From contig NZ_MTAV01000221.1 in NCBI RefSeq assembly GCF_002154695.1, positions 38,137 through 102,136 of the forward strand: a stretch of 64,000 bases of DNA, written 5' to 3'. This stretch comes from Nostoc sp. T09 (GTDB lineage: Bacteria; Cyanobacteriota; Cyanobacteriia; Cyanobacteriales; Nostocaceae). The notes under the pieces are model-generated. The model was given only the letters and a program-made list of their open reading frames with translations, made no database searches and had not been told where the DNA came from. Of this stretch, positions 46,750-57,772 are shown in pieces. The position numbers and the translations under genes were made by a program. Each line of letters starts with the position of its first letter. The first letter of the stretch is position 1.

Positions 46750-48630
46750 CTACTCCTTAACTTTTCTTCTGGTCTTTTTTTCTATTTGTCCTTTTTTTGG
46801 CTTTGCCCCTGGTTCATCTTTCTTGGGTTGAGGTACATTTTGCTGCAAGATAAAATCATCGGGGGCATCATTTTTTGAGACAATCTGGAGACGGAGAAAC
46901 TGTGACCACACTTCATTGTTGAGTAAATTTAAAGCAGTCTCTCGGTTATGTATAGCGATCGCATTTATAACTTGACGCCATCCCTCTCGTAATAAATCAA
47001 CAAAAATTTCTTCTCCTGTAACCTGACTCAGCAACGAAAGTGCTAATTTAAAACTTCTTAAATCATCAGGCAAATTATTCGACCTTAACGCCGGAAGTAC
47101 CGTATTTAGCCATATGGGTAACAGTTCCAGCCAGTTATTTTTTTCTATTTCTGTAACTCCTATCTCTTCCATACCCAACGCACCCCAAATGCACAAAACC
47201 TCTACAGCTAGTTGAGCATCACGGTTTTCTAAAGCCTTTGTCCATAATTGTTGAGCGTGGTTTTGAAAGCGATTGGCGAGAAATTCATAGGCTTCCTGGA
47301 CTTGATAGGGAATCGTTACTTGATAAACAGACTCGCCTGTTGGTATTTGATAGCCGCCAGAGTCAACCCAGTGATAAGAGCCGCAAAGATAAATGTCTCG
47401 ATCAACTATTAATTCTTTAAGGTGGGAATCTCCTAACCAACAAACCTGTACAGATGGCAAACCTTCAGGGGTTTTAATTGCTCGCAGTTTTTCTGTGATT
47501 TCTGATAGTATTGTTGGTTCTTCATCTTCTTGTCGCGGTGCAATTCCCCATCCGATTAAAATCCCAACTCCACGCTTGGCTAACTGCTGTAGTAAATTCA
47601 AGAATTCATCATTTATAAGTACCTGATTTACCCAAGGGGAATAGATAATAATTTGATGTTTTGCCCTATTTATAGTTTCTAAAAAAGTTTGATTAATTTG
47701 GCGATCGCGTAACTGTATAACTTGTTTTGTATTAACTTCTAAAGCTTGTTTCCGAAGTTTTTCAAATCTGGCTTCAATTTCACTATTTTTATATTTAAAG
47801 ACTGCTTCCTGCTCAAAATTGATGCTTTCATTTGATGATTTACACACAGCATCCAAAGAAAGCTTACCTTCAGATAGCAGTATCTCCAGCCATTTTGAAC
47901 GAGAATTTAAAATCTGCTTTCCTCGCCGCAGTTGTAAGCAAATTTTATCTTCCTTGGCATCAAAAATCAAAAAAAGAGATATTTTTCGCCAAATAGTTTG
48001 AGTTGGAGCTATCACCCTAAAAGCTGTGACAATCTTTCCGGCTTCTGGTACATGAAGTGCTACACCTGAAGCCTGAAGGCTTGTTTGGATCTGCTCCAAA
48101 CTTAAGGAAGAAATTTCATTAATTTTAAAACTAATATTTAAAATATTAGCTAAACTCGGCAGGTTGATAACGACTTCATTTAATGGTTCAGCCTGAAAAG
48201 TTACGGTTTCGCCTAAAGAATCTGTAATCGCATAAATTTGTACAGCATATGGGGGCTGTGGTACAGAACCTTTCTCATAAAATAAGCGCCCTTGCTCGGT
48301 AACTGTAATAAATGATTTTTGTGCTAGAGTTTGCAACTTTTGTAGAGTTGCAATTGTACTTTGGACAAATACTGTATCAAGTCCTAATATGGATGCTAAT
48401 TCATTAGCTGTGGGTGATGGCTCAAATTCAATCCCAGCGCGAATAATAAATTCTTCTAAGACATTAAATGGACGGGGTTCTGTAATAGTGAGTTCTACTG
48501 TTGTTTGATGTAAACTATAGCGTAATTGACGCGCTGCTAAAACTAATAATTGAGGATTTTGCGATTCAATCTCTTCAACTATATTGCTGAGACTATCATC
48601 AATAGGTTTAGCCGAAGATGCGTGAAACAT
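46750..48630 (-). CDS. PLD-type (HKD) nuclease-like protein partnered with an SF1 helicase
   Basis: 626 residues from the ATG at 48628-48630, chosen because GGAGG lies 8 bases upstream; an ATG at 48645 is also in frame. Residues about 45-115 look like a winged-helix module ([20 protein letters not shown]). A phospholipase-D-like domain follows at about 310-440: [20 protein letters not shown] and a single HKD motif (HLKELIVD, then GSYHWVDSG). The C-terminus is helical and ends in a Lys-rich tail. Single-HKD proteins act as dimers, and many are nucleases. The gene overlaps the helicase gene, so both are made together. A DNA or RNA defence role is inferred. Confidence 0.8.
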   Translation of the reverse strand: MFHASSAKPIDDSLSNIVEEIESQNPQLLVLAARQLRYSLHQTTVELTITEPRPFNVLEEFIIRAGIEFEPSPTANELASILGLDTVFVQSTIATLQKLQTLAQKSFITVTEQGRLFYEKGSVPQPPYAVQIYAITDSLGETVTFQAEPLNEVVINLPSLANILNISFKINEISSLSLEQIQTSLQASGVALHVPEAGKIVTAFRVIAPTQTIWRKISLFLIFDAKEDKICLQLRRGKQILNSRSKWLEILLSEGKLSLDAVCKSSNESINFEQEAVFKYKNSEIEARFEKLRKQALEVNTKQVIQLRDRQINQTFLETINRAKHQIIIYSPWVNQVLINDEFLNLLQQLAKRGVGILIGWGIAPRQEDEEPTILSEITEKLRAIKTPEGLPSVQVCWLGDSHLKELIVDRDIYLCGSYHWVDSGGYQIPTGESVYQVTIPYQVQEAYEFLANRFQNHAQQLWTKALENRDAQLAVEVLCIWGALGMEEIGVTEIEKNNWLELLPIWLNTVLPALRSNNLPDDLRSFKLALSLLSQVTGEEIFVDLLREGWRQVINAIAIHNRETALNLLNNEVWSQFLRLQIVSKNDAPDDFILQQNVPQPKKDEPGAKPKKGQIEKKTRRKVKE

Positions 48631-51600
48631 CAACGAAACCTCCATGATGATTTACAATATTTGCAACCTCTGAGTACATATTGCCGACTTTACCTGGTTG
48701 TTGGGTAAATAAATCGTGACAACCCACAATTACCAGTAATTCTTGAGCGCGAGAAAAAGCTACATTCACCCGTTCTGGCTTTTTAGCAAATCCCACATCT
48801 CCCTTACTGTTGTTGCGAACCATACTTACAATGACAACGGGACGTTCCATACCTTGAAATCTATCAACTGTACCAGTCCGAATTTGCAGTGAAGGGAAAA
48901 GTTCTGATTGTAAGCGTTCATCAATTTTTCTCAGTTGAGCGCCGTAAAAGGTGATTACTGCTATTTCTTTTTTGGGTTCACCACAAGCGACTTTCGCAGA
49001 CCAAGTATTTTCAAATTGCTGACACAAAGCTTCAATTACATCAATTTCCTGAAGATTAAATAAGGAAGTTCCTTCTCGCTGTTCTTGAAAATCATTTTCT
49101 CTGGGCATTTTCACCCAAAGCAAATGATGATCGGGTTGAATGATTTCACCTGTTAAATCATGGGCGCGTTTAATATCAGGCTGTAAAATTCCGCATTCTA
49201 ATTTGCCCTCATAAAACTGATTGATTGCACCCATAATAAAAGGGTGCATTCGATATTGGGTAGTTAACATTTGTTTGATGCTTTGATCTGCATCTTCAAA
49301 TTGACTTTTAAACAGTGATTCCTCTAAAAATTGCAATTCTTCTCTTGTACTGCCAATTTCTTGGATAACTTCTTCTAAAGTGCTAGTATCAAGCATCGGT
49401 GGTAGTTGTTTATGGTCGCCCACCATGACTAACTTTTTACCCTTTAAGGCTGGGATGAGTAACTCTGGTGGAGTACATTTGCTAACCTCGTCAACAATGA
49501 CCACATCAAAGTATTTGAATTCTTCAGAAAAATCCCGCCCTGCTGCTTGTACACAGGTGATACCAACGACGTTGGCATTATCTAAATAAATTTGCCTTAA
49601 ATCATTGCGATCGCGCTCAGATGGGTTGCGGACTTTTGCAATCCAATCTTGGATAAAATTTTGATATTTATTGAGATGAGCTTCGTCTTTATCTAGTTGA
49701 TTTTGCCAAGCTTCAAACTGTGATTTTATGCTGCGTAAAAATTCTAAATCATACAGGTTAGTAGCAACAATTTTAGGCTTGAATTTCTCAGGTATTGATT
49801 GCCATTCTGTCTTCCACCATTTTCGTTCTAATAACAAGCTTTCTGATAACTGTGGTTGTGACTTTCGGGTTATTTCAGCTATTTCTATTTTTATGCTATC
49901 AAGTTGTTGTTGAAAAATTGTAGTTTCTTCTTGTAACCTTGATAAATGTTCAAATAGAGTAATTTTGATATCTTCTAATACAGCAAAAGGCTCTATTGAT
50001 GTAATCAAAGTTTCAAGCTGACTGAGGTGATTGATCCAATAATGAACGTGCTTGGAGAATTCTTGAGGTTTTTCCCAAATATTTGCTTGGGTTGTGAGAT
50101 ATTGTTCAGCTAAAGTACGTAATTGATTTGGTACATTTGGCTGTTGGTTGAGTTCTTCCAAAGTATTGATAACTCTTGCAAGTTTTAAATTCGCATCTTG
50201 TTGCGCTGTTTCTATCTGGTTTTGAGTATTTAATATTTGCTGTTGAGCAATTTCATTATTTTGTAATTCATTTAATTGTCGTTGCAGATGTTGAAGCTGC
50301 TGTTCTGTTTCTGTTTTGACTTTTAAAACACATTGGCGTGCATTTGTTAAGATACTATCTATGAGTTCTTGGGTAATTTGGCTGAGAGTAGATTCACTAT
50401 TATCTGGTTCCCAACAAGCACCATAAGTTTGTTGAATTCTGTTTAAAAAAATCTGAGCAGTTTCGACTAGAGTTTTTCGTTGATTTGTTGCCAGATATTG
50501 ATAGTTATTAAATTGTTGATAAATTTCCTGCCATTGAGTACGAGCGCTTGTTTCCAACACTATCGGCAGTTGGCTGAAATTTTGCTGTAAAAAATAGCTA
50601 AAACTATGCTGTTTACCTTTTCTGTCAGTAAAGTTACCTTCGATTTCATAAGCTATTGCTTTTGTCAATAACTCCCAATCAGGTAGATTGACTGTGTAAT
50701 TTGCTGGCATCAGTGAGATTTTTAAAGAATTAGCCAAACTCACCAATTCGGGTGGTAATTGCATTAAATCTACTGTTAATGCTTGAGCAGTCTGTCGAGA
50801 GTTATTCAAAATCTCTGCCACTCGAGAATTTGCCGTAGATTTCCACTCTTTAACAGCATTTATCACTAAATCGATTTCTTGTTTGCGGTTTTCCCAAGTT
50901 TGGATTGTTTGTTGTAGGCTTTGCTGTTTAGTAAAGAATTGCTGATGCTCTTTTTGTAACTGATGCAAATCGCTAGAATGCTGTTTAAAAACCTGCACTG
51001 CTGCTACAACTTCTAACATTGCTACATTTGCACTCTGAGCATAAATTAACGCAGTTCTAAATTCAGGAATTCCCAACCCTACAGTCTCGCGTAGCCAAAC
51101 GGCTAATCCAAAAGCACCGCATTGAGGTTGAACAAAGCCAAGTATATTAGTCAAACTGATGGCTTTACTAACATTTACTAAAAAGGTTTTGACTAAATTA
51201 TTACCTTCTGTATATGGTCTAAGGTGGGGGAGAAAATTTGTAATCTCTGGAGCTTCCCAATTGACTATAGAGGGCGTATCGAGGAGGCTTTCTAAGCCTG
51301 AAATTAAAGTTTCTACTTCGGTTTTTTTGGCTAAGGCTTCTTGATAAAATGATTCTTGCTTTTTTAGATCTACCTCTAATTTTGGCTGGAGTTGAGTTCT
51401 TTCCTGTTGACTCTGTTGAAATTCTACTTCGGCTTTGAAGTAAGCGGTAAATCTTTGTGATGATGCCAATAATTGACGAAAAATCTCTACATTTTTGTGG
51501 CGTTTACTGAGATTGTTTTCGCAGTCAGTAGCAGTATTGTCTAACCAAGTACCAATCACTTGGTCTTCTAAAAATGGCTGTCCTTCCTCCCCAACTTTTT

Positions 51601-53095
51601 CAGCGCGTCCCTTGCGTATCGCCCGAATTACAGGGTTATGAACTAATCGGCTGAGGGCGTTATCAACTGCTAAATTGGCTTGCGAGGCTATCAGAGTACG
51701 TCCACCTCGTAAAGCAATTTGATAGCAAATCTCGGCAATTACGGTAGTTTTGCCTGTACCAGGTGGCCCTTGAATCAAAACCAGATCTTCGGCGGAAAGT
51801 ACCGTTTCTACTGCTGCTTTTTGACCAGGGTTAGCAGAGGAAAGTAATAAATCTTGTGCTTGTAGTTGGACAGTTTTTTGAATAGGTCTAGCTTGGGAAG
51901 CATCGAATAAGAAATTTCCCAAGTAGGGATTTTGGGTACGACCATTATTCAAATCTTCTAAAGCTTTTTTCTTGCGCTGAATTTGTTTAATATCGCCAAG
52001 TGCCTCAAAACACAAGAATCCTGTATTAGGAAGCTGATAACGTCCGCTTGTCATGTAGTCAGCTAAATCACGTTCCAGTCTGACGCTGATGATGCAACGC
52101 TTGGGGTCAATTTCTTCAATAGATCCTAATAAACGGCCTTGCTGCCAGTTTTTTCCAGTGGGCGCATTCTCGAACAGCTTCAAGTCGTCGTTTTTGGCTT
52201 TTCTGACCCGTTCCCAAAAGTTGGCTACATCCAGGGGATTTTCGTTAGAACCGTCAAGGGTAGCTGATGTGATATCAATTTCAAAACTGATCCGCCTTTT
52301 GAAGTTGTAGTTGTGGCTGGTGAAAGGAACACAGAATTGACGTGCTTGAGCAATTCTTTCTTCAATCTGCAAAAATGCTTTCCAAGCTTTGAGTTGTTCT
52401 TCTGTAGGCACATAGTCGCCACAAACTGGCGCAGCGAACATACGTGTAAATATTGATGAGGGCAGACCGATATGATGCTCATGGTTGGGCAAAAGCCGTA
52501 AGCGAAAGGGCACAGCATAAGCATCGGCTTGTCCCCGTGAGGGTTGGAGTAAATAAGCAGACAGAATTTTTAAACCGTCATCGCTATTTGGTTGTACTGC
52601 TGCTTTAAATCCTAAAGTTTTTCCTAGCTTCTGAAGTCTGAGGGGTAATTTACTATCGTCTGAGTCTGTCGCTACGACTAAATCCCAAATTTCTTCTTTT
52701 GCAGATCTCCCCGCGCCCTTGCGGCGGACATAAAATAGACAAGGCTTTTGACCGAAACATTCATACATTAACTCGTGGGCATATTCTCGGCGCTCCCCAA
52801 ATTCGGGATATTCTGCAACGGTGGATGCGTCTTCAAGATGACGGATAAAACTATCAATCATCGAATTTACGAACATATAGCCCCAATCTTCGGAGGCTTT
52901 TTTCATTCTTGAGGCAGCAACTTTGGTGGCTGGTGGTTTTGCGGCTTTGCGAACTCGTTCTGCCTCGAATTCGGAGATTGTACTGCTGGGGCTTTTGGCT
53001 ACAATGTCGAGTTGAGCGCAAATTGCTAGTAGCTTTTTGCTATCTACTTTTAGTTCGGTTGATAGTTCGTAGATTCTGACTTTAGTTTTGTTCAT
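48608..53095 (-). CDS. Large SF1 (Upf1-like, COG1112 type) helicase with an IF2-N-like N-terminus
   Basis: 1495 residues. The first 50 residues ([20 protein letters not shown]) look like the IF2-N nucleic-acid-binding module of translation factor IF-2. Helicase motifs: Walker [15 protein letters not shown] (about 440), Walker [10 protein letters not shown] (about 1198), motif [13 protein letters not shown], motif IV region [20 protein letters not shown], motif [21 protein letters not shown] and motif [12 protein letters not shown]. About 700 residues of Gln-rich coiled coil separate motifs I and II, as in Upf1/DNA2-like bacterial helicases. The PLD-like gene overlaps its 3' end. Helicases of this type with a PLD nuclease form anti-phage systems such as Mokosh; the Mokosh kinase domain is absent. 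Confidence 0.88.
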   Translation of the reverse strand: MNKTKVRIYELSTELKVDSKKLLAICAQLDIVAKSPSSTISEFEAERVRKAAKPPATKVAASRMKKASEDWGYMFVNSMIDSFIRHLEDASTVAEYPEFGERREYAHELMYECFGQKPCLFYVRRKGAGRSAKEEIWDLVVATDSDDSKLPLRLQKLGKTLGFKAAVQPNSDDGLKILSAYLLQPSRGQADAYAVPFRLRLLPNHEHHIGLPSSIFTRMFAAPVCGDYVPTEEQLKAWKAFLQIEERIAQARQFCVPFTSHNYNFKRRISFEIDITSATLDGSNENPLDVANFWERVRKAKNDDLKLFENAPTGKNWQQGRLLGSIEEIDPKRCIISVRLERDLADYMTSGRYQLPNTGFLCFEALGDIKQIQRKKKALEDLNNGRTQNPYLGNFLFDASQARPIQKTVQLQAQDLLLSSANPGQKAAVETVLSAEDLVLIQGPPGTGKTTVIAEICYQIALRGGRTLIASQANLAVDNALSRLVHNPVIRAIRKGRAEKVGEEGQPFLEDQVIGTWLDNTATDCENNLSKRHKNVEIFRQLLASSQRFTAYFKAEVEFQQSQQERTQLQPKLEVDLKKQESFYQEALAKKTEVETLISGLESLLDTPSIVNWEAPEITNFLPHLRPYTEGNNLVKTFLVNVSKAISLTNILGFVQPQCGAFGLAVWLRETVGLGIPEFRTALIYAQSANVAMLEVVAAVQVFKQHSSDLHQLQKEHQQFFTKQQSLQQTIQTWENRKQEIDLVINAVKEWKSTANSRVAEILNNSRQTAQALTVDLMQLPPELVSLANSLKISLMPANYTVNLPDWELLTKAIAYEIEGNFTDRKGKQHSFSYFLQQNFSQLPIVLETSARTQWQEIYQQFNNYQYLATNQRKTLVETAQIFLNRIQQTYGACWEPDNSESTLSQITQELIDSILTNARQCVLKVKTETEQQLQHLQRQLNELQNNEIAQQQILNTQNQIETAQQDANLKLARVINTLEELNQQPNVPNQLRTLAEQYLTTQANIWEKPQEFSKHVHYWINHLSQLETLITSIEPFAVLEDIKITLFEHLSRLQEETTIFQQQLDSIKIEIAEITRKSQPQLSESLLLERKWWKTEWQSIPEKFKPKIVATNLYDLEFLRSIKSQFEAWQNQLDKDEAHLNKYQNFIQDWIAKVRNPSERDRNDLRQIYLDNANVVGITCVQAAGRDFSEEFKYFDVVIVDEVSKCTPPELLIPALKGKKLVMVGDHKQLPPMLDTSTLEEVIQEIGSTREELQFLEESLFKSQFEDADQSIKQMLTTQYRMHPFIMGAINQFYEGKLECGILQPDIKRAHDLTGEIIQPDHHLLWVKMPRENDFQEQREGTSLFNLQEIDVIEALCQQFENTWSAKVACGEPKKEIAVITFYGAQLRKIDERLQSELFPSLQIRTGTVDRFQGMERPVVIVSMVRNNSKGDVGFAKKPERVNVAFSRAQELLVIVGCHDLFTQQPGKVGNMYSEVANIVNHHGGFVDVSRIFG

Positions 53096-53178
53096 CCAGT
53101 AACTTCGGTTACTTGCGCGTAAGTCCTAATTATAAAATCTCACGCAAAGACGCAGAGGCGCAAAGAAGAGTGAGAAGT

Positions 53179-54096
53179 TTATAGTTTGTATTGGCGATAG
53201 ATTTGACTGGCAGCCCGATGTAGTAGAGAGTGTCGCCAGACGAGGGAGTTCAAATCATCGGCGTAACCGCCACCAATGACGCAGGCGACGGGGTAGCCGG
53301 AACTTACACAAGTACTTAAGACTTGCATTTCTCGACGGAAAATGCCAGTGTCGCTTAAGGCTAATTTTCCCAGGCGATCGCCTACATGAGGATCTACTCC
53401 GGCATCATAAAAAACTAAATCTGGCTGTACCTCAGATAATAAATCAGGTAAGTAGTTTGCTAAGGTTTGCAAATAGGCATCATCTTCCATTCCTACTGGT
53501 AGGGGAACATCCAAATCACTTTTCTGCTTTGTACCAGGAAAATTGACTTCACAATGCATCGAAAATGTGAAAACGCTCTCGTCTTCTTGGAAAATAAAAG
53601 CCGTACCGTCGCCTTGGTGTACATCCAAATCCACAATCAAGATTTTTTGCACAAGTCCGAGTTTTTGCAAAACGCGAGATGCGATCGCTAAATCATTGAA
53701 AATACAAAAACCAGATCCATAACTGGGAAAGGCGTGGTGAGTTCCACCCGCAGTATTGCAAGCTAAACCTTGAGTTATTGCTAGTTGGGCAGTGAGTATT
53801 GTACCACCGACCGCTACACAGGTACGATTCGCTAATGCTGGACTCCAAGGTAAACCAATGCGCCGTTGGGCTTTAACATCCAAGGTTCCTTGACAATAAG
53901 CTTGAACGTAATCACAAGTGTGAACCAACTCTATTAACTCTGGTGGTGGACGTTGTGGGGTATGACATTGTTCGATTTGCGCCACACCATCAGCTAACAG
54001 CAATTCATATAGTTGGCGGAACTTCGACATCGGGAAGCGATGTCCTGGAGGTAATGGAGCAATGTAATCTGGGTGATAAATAATTGGCAGATCCAT
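53179..54096 (-). CDS. Histone deacetylase-like family protein
   Basis: 305 residues from the ATG at 54096; a longer frame to 54153 exists, but the family begins at DLPIIYHPDYIAPLPPGHRF. Zinc-dependent deacylase of the HDAC/AcuC/acetylpolyamine amidohydrolase group. Metal ligands and active site: GGTHHAFPSYGSGFCIFND, LIVDLDVHQGDGTAF and VFYDAGVDPHVGDRLG, ending VIGGGYADD. The likely substrate is an acetylated protein or polyamine. It lies 83 bases upstream of the helicase gene, same strand, but a functional link is not evident. Confidence 0.93.
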   Translation of the reverse strand: MDLPIIYHPDYIAPLPPGHRFPMSKFRQLYELLLADGVAQIEQCHTPQRPPPELIELVHTCDYVQAYCQGTLDVKAQRRIGLPWSPALANRTCVAVGGTILTAQLAITQGLACNTAGGTHHAFPSYGSGFCIFNDLAIASRVLQKLGLVQKILIVDLDVHQGDGTAFIFQEDESVFTFSMHCEVNFPGTKQKSDLDVPLPVGMEDDAYLQTLANYLPDLLSEVQPDLVFYDAGVDPHVGDRLGKLALSDTGIFRREMQVLSTCVSSGYPVACVIGGGYADDLNSLVWRHSLLHRAASQIYRQYKL

Positions 54097-54220
54097 GTTA
54101 TTTATTTTGAACCACAGTCTGTCGCTCTCCGCGTCATCTTTGATGAAATCCAACTGTTGTTTACACTAAAAGTTACAAGGAAAACATAGCAATCAAGCCT
54201 CAGTGCTTTTTTTGTAGCCG

Positions 54221-54742
54221 ATGATGCAACTAAAAACTGTGTGGAAACCAGGTAGTGGCAATCCGGAGAATCCCCAAAACCTAGCTACCATTGGCCAATG
54301 GTGGGTAAACCTCAATGGCAAAGAAGTTACTTGGCAACAGCGAATAATTACTGGAAATAGTGAAGTCGATCAACTTGACTGGGAACCAAAGCGGTTTGAT
54401 GAAAATTTTGCGATCGCCAACCCAGAAATTCGTGGTATTACTCTCTATTGGCATAAACCTGATTCCCCTCAGGAACGTAACACCACACCGTACCAACTAA
54501 TTCTCGATAGCCTGCACCAATATTTATACATTTTTCCACAGTCACAAAAAGAACTAGTGATCCGGGTAGGTTTAAAGACTATTACCTATCAAACAATTTC
54601 TCTCACAAATCCCCAATATTTATATAATCCATCTGGTGAAAACTCTATCCTGACTTTACAGGATGCGACGCAACAGCTGGAAGTAAAAGTTACTATGAGT
54701 CCAGAAAATCTCAAACAGTTACTCCGGCAACTTACAAGGTAA
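54221..54742 (+). CDS. Hypothetical cyanobacterial protein
   Basis: 173 residues that I cannot assign to a family. ATG at 54221 or 54224. Soluble, with Trp-rich beta-strand-like segments (TIGQWWVNLNGKEVTWQQRI, ITLYWHKPDSPQE, LILDSLHQYLYIFPQSQKEL) and a C-terminal SPENLKQLLRQLTR helix. Its codon use is normal for the window. It lies between the divergent HDAC-like gene and the MscS gene. Confidence 0.7.
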   Translation: MMQLKTVWKPGSGNPENPQNLATIGQWWVNLNGKEVTWQQRIITGNSEVDQLDWEPKRFDENFAIANPEIRGITLYWHKPDSPQERNTTPYQLILDSLHQYLYIFPQSQKELVIRVGLKTITYQTISLTNPQYLYNPSGENSILTLQDATQQLEVKVTMSPENLKQLLRQLTR

Positions 54743-54808
54743 AATTTACCAGGTGTTAGTTAGCCTCACCGAGTACAGTAATTTTAAATATCCAATTTCA
54801 AATTGATT

Positions 54809-55834
54809 ATGATGCAATGGATTCTGCCGATTGTATTCATTCTAGCTGGGTTACTAGCTGGAATAATTGCGGAAAAATTTCTCTTCAAGAAGCTGAAAAT
54901 ATTTGTTATCAAGACAAAAATTCCTGGAAGTGAAATTATATTTTCGTCCCTGCATCGCATGACTTTTATTTGGTTTGCGATCGCGGGATTTTCAGCCGCA
55001 ATTCTGAGTGCTCCGATTAAGCCAGATATTGCCAACGTACTGCAAAAAATCATTACTATAGTTGTACTGTACTCAGTCACATTAGTTTTAGCTAGATTAA
55101 CCGCTGGTTTTGTTAATTTATTTACTCACAGAACCGAAGGTGTTTCCGCATCCTTAATTTCTAATATTGCTAAAGCTACTGTTTTAGGTTTAGGTGTATT
55201 AATTCTATTGCAAACATTAGGTGTGCAAATTACACCAATAGTTACAACTTTAGGAATTAGCGGCTTAGCAGTCGGTTTAGCACTAAAAGATACAATGGAG
55301 AATTTATTTTCTGGTTTCTATCTATTAATTTCTAAACAAGTCAGAACAGGAGATTATGTAAAACTAGAAGATAGTCATGAGGGATATGTCATAGATATCT
55401 CATGGCGAAATACAACAATTAGAGAACTTTCCAATAATGTCATAATTGTGCCAAATTTAAAACTAGCTTCCGCCATTTTTACCAATTATCATTTACCAGT
55501 AAAAGAAATTACATTAACACTTAATGTTGGTGTTGATTATGATAGTGATTTGGAACTGGTTGAAAAAGTAACTGTTGAAATTGCTAAAGAAGTCATGCTA
55601 GAAATAGCACCTAACTTAATTGCAAATGAACCATATATTAGGTTCCATAATTTTGGAGATTTTAGTATTGATTTTACTCTTTATATGCGTGTAAATGAAT
55701 TTTTTGATCAGCGCATTGGCAGGCATATATTTATTAAGAAATTACATAAAAGATATCAGCAAGAAGGTATTAAGATTCCCTTCCCATCAAGAGAATTGTA
55801 TATGCAAGAAAATTCTGCAAAAATAGAACATTAA
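54809..55834 (+). CDS. MscS family mechanosensitive ion channel
   Basis: 342 residues from the ATG at 54809 (54812 also possible). Three to four N-terminal helices; the pore helix reads TTLGISGLAVGLALKDTMEN. The MscS beta domain follows: VRTGDYVKLEDSHEGYVIDI, SWRNTTIRELSNNVIIVPN, LKLASAIFTNY, and the C-terminal alpha/beta domain. Opens under membrane tension to release solutes. Confidence 0.93.
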   Translation: MMQWILPIVFILAGLLAGIIAEKFLFKKLKIFVIKTKIPGSEIIFSSLHRMTFIWFAIAGFSAAILSAPIKPDIANVLQKIITIVVLYSVTLVLARLTAGFVNLFTHRTEGVSASLISNIAKATVLGLGVLILLQTLGVQITPIVTTLGISGLAVGLALKDTMENLFSGFYLLISKQVRTGDYVKLEDSHEGYVIDISWRNTTIRELSNNVIIVPNLKLASAIFTNYHLPVKEITLTLNVGVDYDSDLELVEKVTVEIAKEVMLEIAPNLIANEPYIRFHNFGDFSIDFTLYMRVNEFFDQRIGRHIFIKKLHKRYQQEGIKIPFPSRELYMQENSAKIEH

Positions 55835-55862
55835 AAAATTTAACCCTTAAAATAGCAACGAA

Positions 55863-55896
55863 AAACCCGGTTTTTTTCGTAGAATAAACCGGGCTT
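55863..55896. terminator. Hairpin between convergent mscS-like and SLH genes
   Basis: AAACCCGGTTT (55863-55873) pairs with AAACCGGGCTT (55886-55896) apart from one mismatch. On the plus strand T runs follow the left arm; on the minus strand the stem ends in a T-rich tail. Candidate bidirectional terminator. Confidence 0.6.
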
Positions 55897-55925
55897 TGAA
55901 AATTAGTAGATAACTGTTCTAACTA

Positions 55926-57629
55926 TCACTTTTTACCTGGAGTGCGTCCGCCTTCATCGTTGCTACCACCGTGGGGATGAGAATTACCGGGGTCGCAACC
56001 TTCCGCACCATTACCTATGCCTTGGTTACAATGACGGCGTGGTTTTCCACCTTCTGCTGGCGTTTCACTTTGATCCAAAACTTCAGAACGCTGGGTTTTT
56101 TCTACAGCATACTGAGAGGATATATCTGCCACTTCACCAGTACTGACTAATGATTTATATATCAAAGCAGTAACTTCAGCTCTTGTTGCTACTTTGTTAG
56201 CATTCAAAGTTTGGACATCGGGATAATTGACGACGATACCTCGTTGTGTGAGTGCCGCGATCGCATTGCGGACATCGCTGCGAATTGAAGTAGTATCGGT
56301 GTAAGCTGCTAAAATCGTTTCGGTAGAACCGCTAAATGTGTAGTTTAGTCCTCGCGCTAACGTTAGCAAAACTTCCAGGCGAGAAAGACTTTGCGCCGGG
56401 TTAAATTGACTACCGGAAACTGCTAAAAAGCCTGTTGAATAAGCTTCGCGGATAGCATTATAAGCCCAGTGCTTGGTAGAGACATCCTTGAAGCTGATGG
56501 CATTGCGAACTTTCACCTTGTCAAAAGCTTGAGTAAGCATCGCCGCAAATTGGGCGCGAGTCAACTGTTCATCTGGACGAAAACTACCATCGGGAAAACC
56601 TTGGATAATTTGTAAGGCTGCTAATTCAGCAATAAAATCTTTAGCCCAGTGGTTTTCTGATACATCGTCAAACTTAACTTGAACACTGCTGTCTACGCCA
56701 AACTCGCGATACTTCATCATCATTTGGCTGACATTGTAGACAGAGTTATTGTCATCGCTGAGTTCAATAATATCCACAACTTCGCCTGGCCTAGCCTTCA
56801 AAGCTAAAGCAGAGCTGGAACTGAAAGCATTAATTGATTGGCGCACCAAGGTATACTCACCTTGAGTAAAAGAGGTGGGATAAACGCTAGTTGCCGGAAC
56901 TGCTGACCAACCCTGGACTTGGAATTCACTAACATTGATTGCCTGTGAACTACTTAGGAAGCTAACACGTTCGTTGCTGATTTGGGTGAAGTAGTCGTAG
57001 GTGGTAGTACCAGAGTCAATTTTGCCGTCCGAGTTGGCATCAACACCATAAACAGTACGGACAACTTGAGATTCACTTGGGTTAGCAGACAAAATTAAGT
57101 TAACTGTGGTGTTTGCTGCTAAACATTCAAATTCGCTGTAGCCAATAAAGTGGTTTTGAGTATCATACAACCGCACGACAACGCGATCGCCTTCTCTCAA
57201 GCCCTTAACAAATTTGGCTTTTTGCTTAATCTTGTATTTGTAATCGCCCAAAAACCGTTCTTTTAAATAACTCTTGCCACGTTTACCCTTGACAGAAATA
57301 CGGGTAATTACTTCCGAAAAATTACCAGCAGGTTGCCAAACAGCAAGATTAAAACCCGTTGCTTTTCCCTTGACGGAATTACTACTGATTACCTGGTTGC
57401 GGCGTTCTGTGGTCACAGTTCGCTGCCGAATAGTGGTGCTACGGGTCGTTTCTACTTCTTTATCAGCTAAAAGTTGTTGACTTGTAGAATTTCCTAGTGT
57501 TTGTGCGACGTTGGTAGAAGACCCTGAAGCCGTGTAGGCATAAGCTGTTGGCGAAAACATTGCTACAAAAGTAGCAGCAACAACAACTTTGCTTAAGTAA
57601 GCTAAGTAACTCTGATTTATGTGTTTCAT
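55926..57629 (-). CDS. S-layer homology (SLH) domain protein
   Basis: 567 residues. Signal peptide MKHINQSYLAYLSKVVVAAT to about SPTAYAYT. A beta-rich region of unknown fold (about 80-290) comes first. Three SLH domains follow at about 325-500: DVSENHWAKDFIAELAALQI, DVSTKHWAYNAIREAYSTGF and DTTSIRSDVRNAIAALTQRG. SLH domains anchor to wall polymers and, in cyanobacteria, link the outer membrane to peptidoglycan. The C-terminus is Gly/Pro/His-rich low complexity (about 535-567). Confidence 0.9.
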   Translation of the reverse strand: MKHINQSYLAYLSKVVVAATFVAMFSPTAYAYTASGSSTNVAQTLGNSTSQQLLADKEVETTRSTTIRQRTVTTERRNQVISSNSVKGKATGFNLAVWQPAGNFSEVITRISVKGKRGKSYLKERFLGDYKYKIKQKAKFVKGLREGDRVVVRLYDTQNHFIGYSEFECLAANTTVNLILSANPSESQVVRTVYGVDANSDGKIDSGTTTYDYFTQISNERVSFLSSSQAINVSEFQVQGWSAVPATSVYPTSFTQGEYTLVRQSINAFSSSSALALKARPGEVVDIIELSDDNNSVYNVSQMMMKYREFGVDSSVQVKFDDVSENHWAKDFIAELAALQIIQGFPDGSFRPDEQLTRAQFAAMLTQAFDKVKVRNAISFKDVSTKHWAYNAIREAYSTGFLAVSGSQFNPAQSLSRLEVLLTLARGLNYTFSGSTETILAAYTDTTSIRSDVRNAIAALTQRGIVVNYPDVQTLNANKVATRAEVTALIYKSLVSTGEVADISSQYAVEKTQRSEVLDQSETPAEGGKPRRHCNQGIGNGAEGCDPGNSHPHGGSNDEGGRTPGKK

Positions 57630-57772
57630 CTCAGTCCATACCGATAGGCTATTAGGTCAAGGGAATATAAATTTCCCTTGAACTATTAATCCCGTGATTT
57701 AGATGAAACTAACATCGATAATTTATACTTAGCTAGATAAAAACTAAACTTCTAGTAAAGTAATATTACTGA

